Source: Helicobacter pylori
Lineage (GTDB): Bacteria > Campylobacterota > Campylobacteria > Campylobacterales > Helicobacteraceae
Reading direction: 5' to 3'
Assembly: GCA_008032935.1 (NCBI GenBank)
Contig: CP032039.1
Location: 992,001-1,056,000 of the forward strand
DNA length: 64,000 bases
A program made the position numbers and the translations under genes. How positions within the stretch are numbered: position 1 is the stretch's first letter; every line of letters begins with the position of its first letter. Below are positions 1 through 10,606 of the stretch, one piece after another. The notes below the pieces were generated by a model. It was not told the origin of the DNA. It saw only the letters and a program-made list of their open reading frames with translations, and did no database searches.

Positions 1-2
1 AA

Positions 3-818
3 AACGTCTCAAAAGGGTATTTTGGGCAAGAAATCAATTTGACCACTTACAACCTTTGCCGCATCAACATGTTTTTGCATGACATCAATTACACTAAATT
101 CCACATCGCGCTAGGGGACACGCTTTTAGATCCAAAACATGAAGACGATGAGCCTTTTGATGCGATCGTTTCCAACCCTCCCTATTCCACTAAATGGGTG
201 GGCGATAACAGCCCCATTTTAATGAATGATGAGCGCTTTAGCCCGGCCGGTGCGCTAGCGCCCAAAAACGCCGCCGATCTCGCTTTCACCATGCACATGC
301 TTTCTTATTTATCCAATAGCGGCACGGCTGCGATCGTGGAATTTCCCGGGGTGCTTTATAGAGGGAACGCTGAAGCAAAAATCAGAGAATATTTAGTCAA
401 AGAGAATGTCATTGACTGCGTGATCGCTTTGCCTGATAACCTCTTTTTTGGAACGAGTATCGCTACTTGCATTTTAGTGCTTAAGAAAAACAAAAAAGAC
501 GACACCACGCTTTTTATTGATGCGAGTAAGGAATTTGTCAAAGAAGGCAAGAAAAACAAGCTCAAAGAGTATAACCGAGAAAGGATTTTGCAAACCTATA
601 TTGAAAGGAAAGCCATCAAGCATTTTTCGGCTCTAGCTAATATAGAGAAAATCCAAGAAAACGATTACAATCTCTCCGTCAACCGCTATGTGGAGCAAGA
701 AGACACCAAAGAAGCCATTGACATTAAAGCGCTCAATAGTGAGATTTCTCAAATCGTAGAAAAACAAAGCGCTTTAAGGAACCGCCTTGAATTAATCATC
801 AAAGAGTTAGAAGCTTAA
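3..818 (+). CDS. hsdM: HsdM, type I DNA adenine methyltransferase subunit (5' truncated by window)
   Basis: C-terminal part of the N6-adenine methyltransferase subunit of a type I restriction-modification enzyme. The reading frame is open from base 3, so the gene begins outside the window; the first TTG at 39 is an internal Leu codon, not a start. The visible part carries the catalytic motif IV as VSNPPYST, followed by the AADLAFTMHML and GTAAIVEFPG segments typical of HsdM, and a coiled-coil C-terminus that contacts HsdS. It is followed after 10 bp by hsdS and then hsdR, giving an M-S-R operon. Family assignment is secure; the target sequence cannot be read from it because HsdS sets it. Confidence 0.95.
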   Translation, partial: NVSKGYFGQEINLTTYNLCRINMFLHDINYTKFHIALGDTLLDPKHEDDEPFDAIVSNPPYSTKWVGDNSPILMNDERFSPAGALAPKNAADLAFTMHMLSYLSNSGTAAIVEFPGVLYRGNAEAKIREYLVKENVIDCVIALPDNLFFGTSIATCILVLKKNKKDDTTLFIDASKEFVKEGKKNKLKEYNRERILQTYIERKAIKHFSALANIEKIQENDYNLSVNRYVEQEDTKEAIDIKALNSEISQIVEKQSALRNRLELIIKELEA

Positions 819-828
819 GGGGGGCAAA

Positions 829-2112
829 ATGCATAAAATAGAGCACTTACTCCAAACTCTAGCGCCTAATGGGGTGGAGTTTAAAACGCTTGAAGAGGTT
901 TTTGAAATTAAAAATGGTTACACCCCATCAAAAAACAATCCTGAATTTTGGAAAAATGGGACTATCCCTTGGTTTAGAATGGAAGACCTTAGAGAAAATG
1001 GGAGGATTTTAAAAGACTCTATCCAACACATTACCCCAAAGGCTTTAAAGGGTAAGAAATTATTCCCTAAAAATTCTATTATCATTTCTACAACGGCAAC
1101 GATAGGAGAGCACGCCCTTTTAATCGTTGATTCGTTAGCGAATCAACGATTCACTTTTTTAAGCAAAAAAGCGAATTGTGATCTTGCTTTAGACATGAAA
1201 TTCTTTTTTTACCAATGCTTTCTTTTAGGGGAATGGTGCAAAAATAATATTAATGTTTCAGGTTTTGCTTCTGTGGATATGACCGCTTTTAAAAAACATA
1301 AGTTCCCCATCCCGCCCCTAGAGATCCAACAAGAGATCGTTAAGATTTTGGACGCTTTCACAGAATTAAACACAGAATTAAACACAGAATTAAACGCGCG
1401 AAAAAAGCAATACCAGTATTACCAAAACATGCTTTTAGACTTTAACGATATTAACCAAAGCCATAAAGACGCTAAAGAAAGATTAGCGCAAAAACCCTAC
1501 CCTAAACGCTTGAAAACCTTACTCCACACTCTAGCGCCTAAGGGGGTGGAGTTTAGGAAGTTGGGGGAGGTGTGTGAAATTTTAGATAATCGGCGTATCC
1601 CAATTGCGAAAAATAAAAGAAATCCGGGAATTTATCCTTATTATGGAGCAAATGGAATTCAAGATTATATTGATAGTTATATTTTTGATGGGGATTTTGT
1701 GCTAGTTGGTGAAGATGGGAGCGTTATCAATAAGGATAATACTCCTGTTGTGAATTGGGCAAGCGGAAAAATATGGGTGAATAATCATGCTCATGTGCTT
1801 CAAACAAAAAATGAATTAAAATTAAAGTTTTTATATTTTTATTTACAAACGATAGATGTTAGCTATTGTGTTGCTGGAACTCCGCCAAAAATAAACCAAG
1901 AAAATTTAAAAAAAATAACCATCCCCATCCCACCCCTAGAGATCCAACAAGAGATCGTTAAGATTTTGGATCAATTTTCACTTTTAACCACCGATTTATT
2001 AGCCGGTATCCCCGCTGAAATAAAAGCCCGAAAAAAACAATACGAATATTACCGAGAAAAATTACTGACCTTCAAACCCCTAACCCCAAATAAAGAAGTT
2101 GACAAGGAATAA
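829..2112 (+). CDS. hsdS: HsdS, type I restriction-modification specificity subunit (M/R-linked copy)
   Basis: Sets the DNA sequence recognised by the HsdM/HsdR complex. Two target-recognition domains (TRDs) are visible, residues about 1-175 and 228-390, each preceded by a TLAPxGVEF motif and followed by the conserved IPIPPLEIQQEIVKILD segment. Between the TRDs the helical spacer contains three ELN units (TELNTELNTELNARK). The SD AAGGGGGG lies 6 bp before ATG. TRD1 DNA (846-1352) is identical to the TRD2 DNA of the orphan hsdS at 55419-56669, and the last 162 bp before the stop region are also identical to that gene. At 427 aa it is a normal full-length S subunit. It is translationally close to hsdR (1 bp gap). 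Confidence 0.95.
   Translation: MHKIEHLLQTLAPNGVEFKTLEEVFEIKNGYTPSKNNPEFWKNGTIPWFRMEDLRENGRILKDSIQHITPKALKGKKLFPKNSIIISTTATIGEHALLIVDSLANQRFTFLSKKANCDLALDMKFFFYQCFLLGEWCKNNINVSGFASVDMTAFKKHKFPIPPLEIQQEIVKILDAFTELNTELNTELNARKKQYQYYQNMLLDFNDINQSHKDAKERLAQKPYPKRLKTLLHTLAPKGVEFRKLGEVCEILDNRRIPIAKNKRNPGIYPYYGANGIQDYIDSYIFDGDFVLVGEDGSVINKDNTPVVNWASGKIWVNNHAHVLQTKNELKLKFLYFYLQTIDVSYCVAGTPPKINQENLKKITIPIPPLEIQQEIVKILDQFSLLTTDLLAGIPAEIKARKKQYEYYREKLLTFKPLTPNKEVDKE
1363..1392 (+). repeat. 12-bp in-frame tandem repeat coding ELNT in the HsdS central spacer
   Basis: The unit gaattaaacaca occurs at 1363-1374 and 1375-1386, followed by a third partial unit ending in gcg. The orphan hsdS has one unit fewer (55893-55904 plus the terminal partial unit). 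In the EcoR124 family a change in the number of similar four-residue repeats changes the spacing of the bipartite recognition site; the same role is inferred here. Confidence 0.85.
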
Positions 2113-2113
2113 C

Positions 2114-5100
2114 ATGAATTATGAGACGATCGCAGAAAGCAATGAAAGCACGGTAGTAGCGGAATTTCATAGCGATAGTGAGAGGAAAAGCGCTTATGGG
2201 AGCGAAGCAGAGCTAGAAAGGGCGTTTATCGCGCTTTTAGAAAAACAAGGCTATGAATTTAAAAAAATCCACAATGAAAAGGAATTAAAAGACAATTTAA
2301 AAGAGCAGTTAGAAAAGCTTAATGATCATTGTTTCACGCCTAAAGAATGGGACACTCTTTATTCTCAATTCATCGCTAATAAAAACGAAGATTATAAGGC
2401 TAAAACGAAAAAAATCCAAGAAGATCCGATTTTTAATTTAACCCTAGAGAATGGCCAAACCAAAAACGTTAAAATCATTGATAAGAAAAATATCCATAGA
2501 AACGCCTTGCAAGTGATCCACCAATACAGCAATGAAGGGGGGAAGTATCAAAACCGCTATGACGTGAGCATCCTTGTGAATGGCTTGCCTTTAGTGCATG
2601 TGGAATTGAAAAAAAGAGGCGTGGCGATCAGGGAGGCGTTTAATCAAATCAAGCGCTATAAAAGGGATAGTTTTAGCGCTGAAGACGGGCTTTTTGAATT
2701 CGTGCAGATTTTTGTCATCAGTAACGGCACGAGCTCTAAATACTATTCAAACACCACCAGAATAGCCCAACTGGAAAAAAACCATAAAGCCGATACTTTT
2801 GAATTCACGAATTATTGGGCGGACAGCAAGAATCATAATATTGAGGATTTAATGGATTTTGCCAAGTCGTTTTTTGCAAAGCGCAGCCTTTTGAATATTT
2901 TAACGCGCTATTGCGTTTTCACGAGCGAAGAGGTTTTATTGGTGATGCGGCCTTATCAAATCGTGGCGGCCGAAAGGATTTTAGAACAAATCAAAACCGC
3001 GCAAAATAGTAAAACGAAAAGCCAGAGCGGAGGCTATATCTGGCACACGACAGGGAGCGGTAAAACCTTAACGAGCTTTAAAAGCGCAACGTTGGCTAAA
3101 GAATTAGAACATGTTTCAAAGGTTTTGTTTGTGGTGGATAGGAAGGATTTGGACTATCAAACCATGAAAGAATACGATAAATTCCAAAAAGATTGCGCTA
3201 ATTCCAACACAAGCACCAAGATTTTAAAACAACAGCTTGAAAACCCTAGCGCTAAAATCATTATCACCACGATCCAAAAATTAGACAAATTCGTTAAAGC
3301 CCACTCTAAAGGGCATGCGATTTTTAATGAAGAAGTGGTGGTAATTTTTGATGAATGCCACAGGAGTCAGTTAGGTTCCATGCATCAAACTATCACTAAA
3401 GCGTTTAAAAAATACCACCTTTTTGGCTTCACCGGCACGCCCATTTTTGCAAAGAATTGCGATAAAAACAACCCGTTAGGCACGACAGAGCAGAAGTTTG
3501 GGAAATGCCTCCACCAATACACCATTATTGATGCGATCAGGGATAAAAATGTTTTGCCCTTTAGGGTGGAATACCACAACACCATTAAAGCTAAAGAGGA
3601 CATTAAAGATAATAAGGTTAGAGCGGTTGATGAAAAAAACGCCCTTTTAGATAGTAGGAGGATCAAAAAAATTACTAAATGCATTGTAGAGCGTTTCAAT
3701 CAAGCCACTAAAAATAAAAAATTCAATTCCATTCTGGCTTGTTCTAGTATAGAAGCGTTGAAAAAATACTACCAAGCCTTTAAAGAAGAAAAACACGACC
3801 TTAAAATCGCTGCCATTTTCAGTTATAGCGCTAATGAAGAAATTGAAGCGTTAGAAGATGAAAACAATGAAAGCGCTAGTGGGCTAGACGAAAGCTTAAG
3901 GGATTTTTTAGAGAGTGCGATTGCGGATTATAACGGGATGTTTAAAACTTCTTTTGACACTTCGGATCAAAAATTCCAAAGCTATTATAAGGATCTTTCT
4001 CAAAAAATGAAGGATCGTGAAATCGATCTTTTAATGGTGGCAAACATGTTCCTTACCGGGTTTGACGCTACAAGGCTCAACACCCTTTGGGTGGATAAAA
4101 ATTTGAAATACCATGGGCTAATTCAGGCTTTTTCACGCACCAACCGCATTTTAGACAGCGTTAAAACGCATGGGAATATCGTGTGTTTTAGGGATTTAGA
4201 GCAGGATTTGAATGACGCTCTCATGCTTTTTGGCAATAAGGACGCTCAATCTATTGCGCTATTAAGGAAATACGAAGATTATTTGAAAGGCTATGCGGAT
4301 AATCATAAAGAATACGAGGGCTATGAGGGTTTGATTGGAAGGCTTTTAAGCGAATTTCCCTTAAAAGAGCCCATCATTTCAGAAAGCCAGAAAAAGGATT
4401 TCATTAAGCTTTTTGGCAAGATTTTGAAATTGGAAAATATTTTAAACAGCTTTGAAAATTTCAACAAAGACGATTACATCAATCCCAGGGATTTTCAAGA
4501 CTATCAAAGCAAATACCTTGATTTTTACGATGCAATGAGGTCAGAAAAAGGGAGGGATAAAGAAGAGATTAATGATGATTTGATTTTTGAAATTGAACTC
4601 ATCAAGCAAGTGGAAGTCAATATTGACTATATTTTGAATTTGATTGAAGAGTTTGCTAAAGAGGATGTTCTAGAAATTCAAGGCGTTAAAACCAAAATAG
4701 AGCCGATCCTTAACTCCAGCATAGAGTTAAGGAATAAAAAAGATTTGATCATGGATTTCATTGACAAATACAACAAAGACCAAGAAGTCCATGCGTATTT
4801 TCAAGATTATATCCACCAAAAAAGAGAAGAGGAATTCCAAAATATCATAGAAGAAAACCGCTTGAATGAAGAAAAAGCCTATTCGTTCATGCAGCATGCC
4901 TTTAGTGGGGGTGAAATCAATTTCAGCGGGACAAAATTCCCTGAAATCATTGAAGAAAAACCCTCCAGGTTTGACAAAAATTCGCGCTATCAAGAGGTGA
5001 AAGAAAAAGTCGCTGCAAGCCTTTCTCGTTTTTTCCACCGCTTTTGTGATCTCACTAGCGCTATATTTAAGAAAAATGGGGTTAAGAAAAATGGGGTTAA

Positions 5101-5155
5101 GAAAAATGGGGTTAAGAAAAATGGGGTTAAGAAAAATGGGGTTAATGAAAAATAG
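2114..5155 (+). CDS. hsdR: HsdR, type I restriction endonuclease/translocase subunit
   Basis: Motor and nuclease subunit of the type I enzyme. An N-terminal PD-(D/E)xK-like nuclease region is seen (RYDVSILVNG then HVELKKRG, about residues 160-190). It is followed by SF2 translocase motifs: Walker A HTTGSGKT, DECH box VVIFDECHRS, motif III GFTGTP and motif VI AFSRTNRI. I place the start at ATG 2114, 1 bp after the hsdS stop, because AAGGA lies 5 bp upstream. A TTG in frame at 2099 would overlap hsdS and has no such site. About 1013 aa, a usual HsdR length. The extreme C-terminus is unusual: five KKNGV repeats encoded by a 15-bp tandem repeat. Confidence 0.95.
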   Translation: MNYETIAESNESTVVAEFHSDSERKSAYGSEAELERAFIALLEKQGYEFKKIHNEKELKDNLKEQLEKLNDHCFTPKEWDTLYSQFIANKNEDYKAKTKKIQEDPIFNLTLENGQTKNVKIIDKKNIHRNALQVIHQYSNEGGKYQNRYDVSILVNGLPLVHVELKKRGVAIREAFNQIKRYKRDSFSAEDGLFEFVQIFVISNGTSSKYYSNTTRIAQLEKNHKADTFEFTNYWADSKNHNIEDLMDFAKSFFAKRSLLNILTRYCVFTSEEVLLVMRPYQIVAAERILEQIKTAQNSKTKSQSGGYIWHTTGSGKTLTSFKSATLAKELEHVSKVLFVVDRKDLDYQTMKEYDKFQKDCANSNTSTKILKQQLENPSAKIIITTIQKLDKFVKAHSKGHAIFNEEVVVIFDECHRSQLGSMHQTITKAFKKYHLFGFTGTPIFAKNCDKNNPLGTTEQKFGKCLHQYTIIDAIRDKNVLPFRVEYHNTIKAKEDIKDNKVRAVDEKNALLDSRRIKKITKCIVERFNQATKNKKFNSILACSSIEALKKYYQAFKEEKHDLKIAAIFSYSANEEIEALEDENNESASGLDESLRDFLESAIADYNGMFKTSFDTSDQKFQSYYKDLSQKMKDREIDLLMVANMFLTGFDATRLNTLWVDKNLKYHGLIQAFSRTNRILDSVKTHGNIVCFRDLEQDLNDALMLFGNKDAQSIALLRKYEDYLKGYADNHKEYEGYEGLIGRLLSEFPLKEPIISESQKKDFIKLFGKILKLENILNSFENFNKDDYINPRDFQDYQSKYLDFYDAMRSEKGRDKEEINDDLIFEIELIKQVEVNIDYILNLIEEFAKEDVLEIQGVKTKIEPILNSSIELRNKKDLIMDFIDKYNKDQEVHAYFQDYIHQKREEEFQNIIEENRLNEEKAYSFMQHAFSGGEINFSGTKFPEIIEEKPSRFDKNSRYQEVKEKVAASLSRFFHRFCDLTSAIFKKNGVKKNGVKKNGVKKNGVKKNGVNEK
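5067..5141 (+). repeat. 15-bp tandem repeat x5 at the 3' end of hsdR
   Basis: Five perfect copies of ttaagaaaaatgggg, period 15, then a partial sixth copy. Because 15 is a multiple of three, copy-number change alters the length of the basic KKNGV tail of HsdR without shifting the frame. Confidence 0.95.
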
Positions 5156-5211
5156 TTCATGAACGCTTTTGTATTAAAGCTCAAAGACAGCGCCGTTTAA
5201 TGGATTTTTTG

Positions 5212-5217
5212 TAAAAT
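5212..5217 (+). promoter_or_regulatory. Possible -10 element for the thiM-thiD-thiE operon
   Basis: TAAAAT lies 23-28 bp upstream of the thiM start in the 84-bp gap after hsdR. H. pylori housekeeping promoters depend mainly on a -10 element. I see no clear TPP riboswitch in this short leader. Confidence 0.35.
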
Positions 5218-5239
5218 AAAAGAAATTTTAAGGAGGCTT

Positions 5240-6022
5240 GTGGTGTTAAAGGAATTACGCCAAAAACGCCCTTTAGTGCATAATATCACTAATTATGTGG
5301 CGGCGCAATTTGTGGCTAATGGTTTGTTAGCCTTAGGGGCATCGCCTTTGATGAGCGATGCGATTGCTGAAATGCCCGATTTAGCAAAAATTTCTGACGC
5401 GCTCGCTATCAATATTGGCACCCTTAATGATCGCACCATTTTATGTGCTAAAGAGGCTATCAAACGTTACAAGGCTCTGAATAAACCCATCGTGTTAGAT
5501 CCTGTGGGGTGTTCAGCGAGCGCTTTGCGCTATGACACAAGTTTAGAGCTTTTAGAAAGCGAAGGGGTTAGCGCGCTTAGGGGCAATGCTGCCGAATTAG
5601 GCTCTTTAGTGGGTATTTCTTGCGAAAGTAAGGGGTTAGACTCTCATGATGCCAACACGCCTGTAGAAATAATCAAACGAGCGGCTCAAAAATATTCTGT
5701 GATAGCCGTAATGACGGGTAAAACAGATTACGTGAGCGATGGGAAAAAAGTTTTGAGTATTACTGGGGGGAGCGAATATTTAGCGCTTATTACTGGGGCT
5801 GGGTGTTTGCATAGTGCAGCATGTGCGAGCTTTTTAGGTTTGAAAAAAGACCCCCTAGATTCTATGGCGCAACTTTGTGCTTTCTATAAACAAGCCGCTT
5901 TTAATGCGCAAAAAAAAGTGTTGGAAAATAACGGCTCCAATGGTTCGTTCTTGTTTTATTTTTTAGACGCTCTAAGCTTGCCCATAAAGTTAGAAAATAG
6001 CCTTATTAAGGAAGTATTGTGA
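5240..6022 (+). CDS. thiM: Hydroxyethylthiazole kinase ThiM
   Basis: Phosphorylates 4-methyl-5-(2-hydroxyethyl)thiazole for thiamine salvage. The ribokinase-like fold is recognised by [17 protein letters not shown] at the N-terminus, the DPVGCSAS loop, GNAAELGSL and the anion-hole/nucleophile region [12 protein letters not shown]. 260 aa, a normal length. The strong SD AAGGAGG (5229-5235) precedes two adjacent in-frame GTG codons (5240 and 5243); either could start. The last codons overlap thiD as GTGA, so translation is coupled. With thiD and thiE it forms a three-gene thiamine salvage operon; no de novo thiC or thiG is present in the window. Confidence 0.95.
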   Translation: MVLKELRQKRPLVHNITNYVAAQFVANGLLALGASPLMSDAIAEMPDLAKISDALAINIGTLNDRTILCAKEAIKRYKALNKPIVLDPVGCSASALRYDTSLELLESEGVSALRGNAAELGSLVGISCESKGLDSHDANTPVEIIKRAAQKYSVIAVMTGKTDYVSDGKKVLSITGGSEYLALITGAGCLHSAACASFLGLKKDPLDSMAQLCAFYKQAAFNAQKKVLENNGSNGSFLFYFLDALSLPIKLENSLIKEVL

Positions 6023-6828
6023 AAGTTTATCCGCAAGTTTTAAGTATTGCTGGCAGCGATAGCGGTGGGGGCGCTGGGATACAGGCCGATTTGAAAGCGT
6101 TTCAAACTTTGGGCGTGTTTGGGACAAGCGTGATCACTTGCATCACCGCGCAAAACACACAGGGCGTGCATGGGGTTTATCCGTTGAGCGTTGAGAGCGT
6201 GGAAGCGCAAATCTTAGCCATTAGAGATGATTTTTCTATCAAGGCGTTCAAAATGGGGGCGTTATGCAATAATCAAATCATTGAATGCGTGGCAGACGCT
6301 TTAGAAACTTGTGATTTTGGGTTGTGCGTTTTAGATCCGGTCATGGTGGCAAAGAATGGGGCCTTGCTTTTAGAAGAAGAGGCGATTTTAAGCTTAAAAA
6401 AACGCCTTTTACCTAAAACCAATTTACTAACCCCTAACCTCCCTGAAGTTTATGCGCTCACAGGCGTTCAAGTGCGAGACGATAAAAGCGCTTCAAAAGC
6501 GATGGGTATTTTAAGGGATTTAGGCGTTAAAAACGCTGTGATTAAAGGGGGGCATACAGAGCGTTTTCAAGGGGAATTTAGCAACGACTGGGTGTTTTTA
6601 GAAGATATTGAATTTATCCTAAACGCCAAGCGCTTTAACACGAAAAACACGCATGGCACGGGTTGTGTTCTGTCTAGCTTGATTGTGGGCTTACTCGCTC
6701 AAGGGTTGGATTTAAAAAACGCTATCACAAAGGCTAAAGAGCTTTTAACTATCATCATTCAAAACCCCTTAAACATTGGGCATGGGCATGGGCCTTTGAA
6801 TTTGTGGAGCGTTAAAAAGCTTGTTTGA
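6019..6828 (+). CDS. thiD: Hydroxymethylpyrimidine (phosphate) kinase ThiD
   Basis: Phosphorylates HMP and HMP-phosphate to HMP-PP, the pyrimidine donor for ThiE. Hallmarks: [18 protein letters not shown] at the N-terminus, [23 protein letters not shown], and the C-terminal ribokinase signature [11 protein letters not shown]. 269 aa, typical. It starts with GTG overlapping the thiM stop (GTGA) and ends overlapping the thiE start by 8 bp, so all three thi genes are translationally coupled. Confidence 0.96.
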   Translation: MKVYPQVLSIAGSDSGGGAGIQADLKAFQTLGVFGTSVITCITAQNTQGVHGVYPLSVESVEAQILAIRDDFSIKAFKMGALCNNQIIECVADALETCDFGLCVLDPVMVAKNGALLLEEEAILSLKKRLLPKTNLLTPNLPEVYALTGVQVRDDKSASKAMGILRDLGVKNAVIKGGHTERFQGEFSNDWVFLEDIEFILNAKRFNTKNTHGTGCVLSSLIVGLLAQGLDLKNAITKAKELLTIIIQNPLNIGHGHGPLNLWSVKKLV

Positions 6829-7483
6829 TGCGAATTGTTTGAAACTCATGTTTGTGGCTGGTTCGCAAGACTTCTACCACATAAAGGGCGGCAAAAACGA
6901 TAGGATAAACGCGCTTTTAGACACTTTAGAATTAGCTTTACAATCTCAAATCACAGCGTTTCAATTCCGCCAAAAAGGCGATTTAGCCTTACAAGATCCT
7001 ACTCAAATCAAACGATTAGCCCTAGAGTGTCAAAAATTATGCCAAAAATACGGCGCGCCTTTTATTATTAATGATGAGGTGCGACTCGCGCTAGAATTAA
7101 AGGCTGATGGCGTGCATGTGGGGCAAGAAGACATGGCTATAGAAGAGGTAATAACTTTATGCAAAAAGCGCCTTTTTATCGGTTTGAGCGTCAACACTTT
7201 AGAGCAAGCCCTAAAAGCGCGCCATTTAGATCATATAGCCTATTTAGGGGTAGGCCCTATTTTCCCCACACCATCTAAAAAAGACGCTAAACAAGTTGTA
7301 GGCGTAGAGCTTTTAAAAAAAATACGAGACAGCGGGGTAAAAAAACCTCTCATAGCGATTGGGGGCATCACGATGCATAACGCTTCAAAATTGCGCGAAT
7401 ATGGGGGTATCGCAGTCATTAGCGCAATCACGCAAGCCAAAGATAAAGCCTTAGCGGTTGGAAAACTTTTAAACAATGCGTGA
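6821..7483 (+). CDS. thiE: Thiamine-phosphate synthase ThiE
   Basis: Joins HMP-PP and thiazole phosphate to make thiamine phosphate. TIM-barrel family motifs: [27 protein letters not shown] with GQED, and the phosphate loop [14 protein letters not shown] followed by IAIGGI. 220 aa. The start used here is TTG at 6821, within the end of thiD; an ATG at 6849 (MFVAGSQDF) is the alternative. It is the last gene of the operon. Confidence 0.95.
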   Translation: MFDANCLKLMFVAGSQDFYHIKGGKNDRINALLDTLELALQSQITAFQFRQKGDLALQDPTQIKRLALECQKLCQKYGAPFIINDEVRLALELKADGVHVGQEDMAIEEVITLCKKRLFIGLSVNTLEQALKARHLDHIAYLGVGPIFPTPSKKDAKQVVGVELLKKIRDSGVKKPLIAIGGITMHNASKLREYGGIAVISAITQAKDKALAVGKLLNNA

Positions 7484-7590
7484 GGGATTTTAAAATTTTG
7501 CATGGATTAAAGTAAAAAAAGGTATCGCTTTTTTATTGGATTTAAAAGCGCTGAAATCCATCATAAAGGCGTTTTAAAACGCTAAAAGTT

Positions 7591-8327
7591 TTACCCCAGC
7601 GTATCCAATAAGCGCTCTTCAAAGGCAAAAAGCATGGGGGTTTTTTCGCACACAATTTCCACAAAAGAAAAGCCTAAAAGGGTGTTTTGAGCCTCTTTTA
7701 AAACCTCTTTGGTCCTTTGGAGGGTGGTTTTTAAAAAAAGTTGTTTTTCTTTTTCTTTCAAATAAATAACGCCGCCAATTTCGCCCAAGTTAGGATACAG
7801 AGCGTAAAAATCAACGCTTTGTTTTTTGGCTTTTATCTGTAAAAAGGCTTTTTTGCGTTCGTTTTCAATTACAAAGCTTAAAACCTGCGATTGCAAGCTC
7901 AAAAGCATGTTGGCTGTATTCAAAAACTCTTGCGGATTTTTAGCATGGACTAATTTTTCGCTCAAAAGTTCTTTGTATTCTTTTAAAGGGGTATTGTCTT
8001 TGGTGCTCAATATTTCTTTGATTTGTTTCATTTCAAGGGTGGGCAAATCGTTTAATGCGTCTAAGATTTTTGGGGCAGGCACTAAATTTTTAAGCACAAT
8101 ATCGCCCAGCTGATTTCTTTGCATAGTCGCAAAATAGGGCTGATTGATTTTCAATTCCTGTTCGCTTCTGGTGGGGATAATTTTATTACCCACTTGCAAA
8201 AGAAAAAGATCTTTATCTTGTTTTTCTAAAACCTTTAAAAGAATGGGTAAGGCAGCGTTAAAATGGTGTGCGGCGTTTTTGGAATGAAGAGCATTAAGCT
8301 GGTTTAGGGCGTTTAGGGCTTCTAGCA

Positions 8328-8328
<1 letters not shown>
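7591..8328 (-). CDS. Conserved Helicobacter protein of unknown function
   Basis: 245 aa, no signal peptide or membrane segment. It is rich in Leu, Lys and Asn with several helical stretches. The C-terminal ~70 residues have an alternating pattern (YPNLGEIGGVIYLKEKEKQ, then a helix KEVLKEAQNTLL) that loosely resembles the C-terminal domain of flagellar hook-length proteins; this is only a visual resemblance. The start ATG overlaps the final base of coaBC, so it is the last cistron of the pseB-coaBC transcription unit. Function unknown; expression with flagellin-glycosylation and CoA genes does not define it. Confidence 0.8.

Positions 8329-10606
<2,278 letters not shown>

Noticed and set aside
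39-818. HsdM start at TTG 39
   Set aside because: The same frame is open upstream to base 3 and reads VSKGYFGQEINL, a normal HsdM continuation, so TTG 39 is internal.
5212-5239. TPP riboswitch before thiM
   Set aside because: Only 84 bp separate hsdR and thiM, and the conserved THI-box sequences are not visible.
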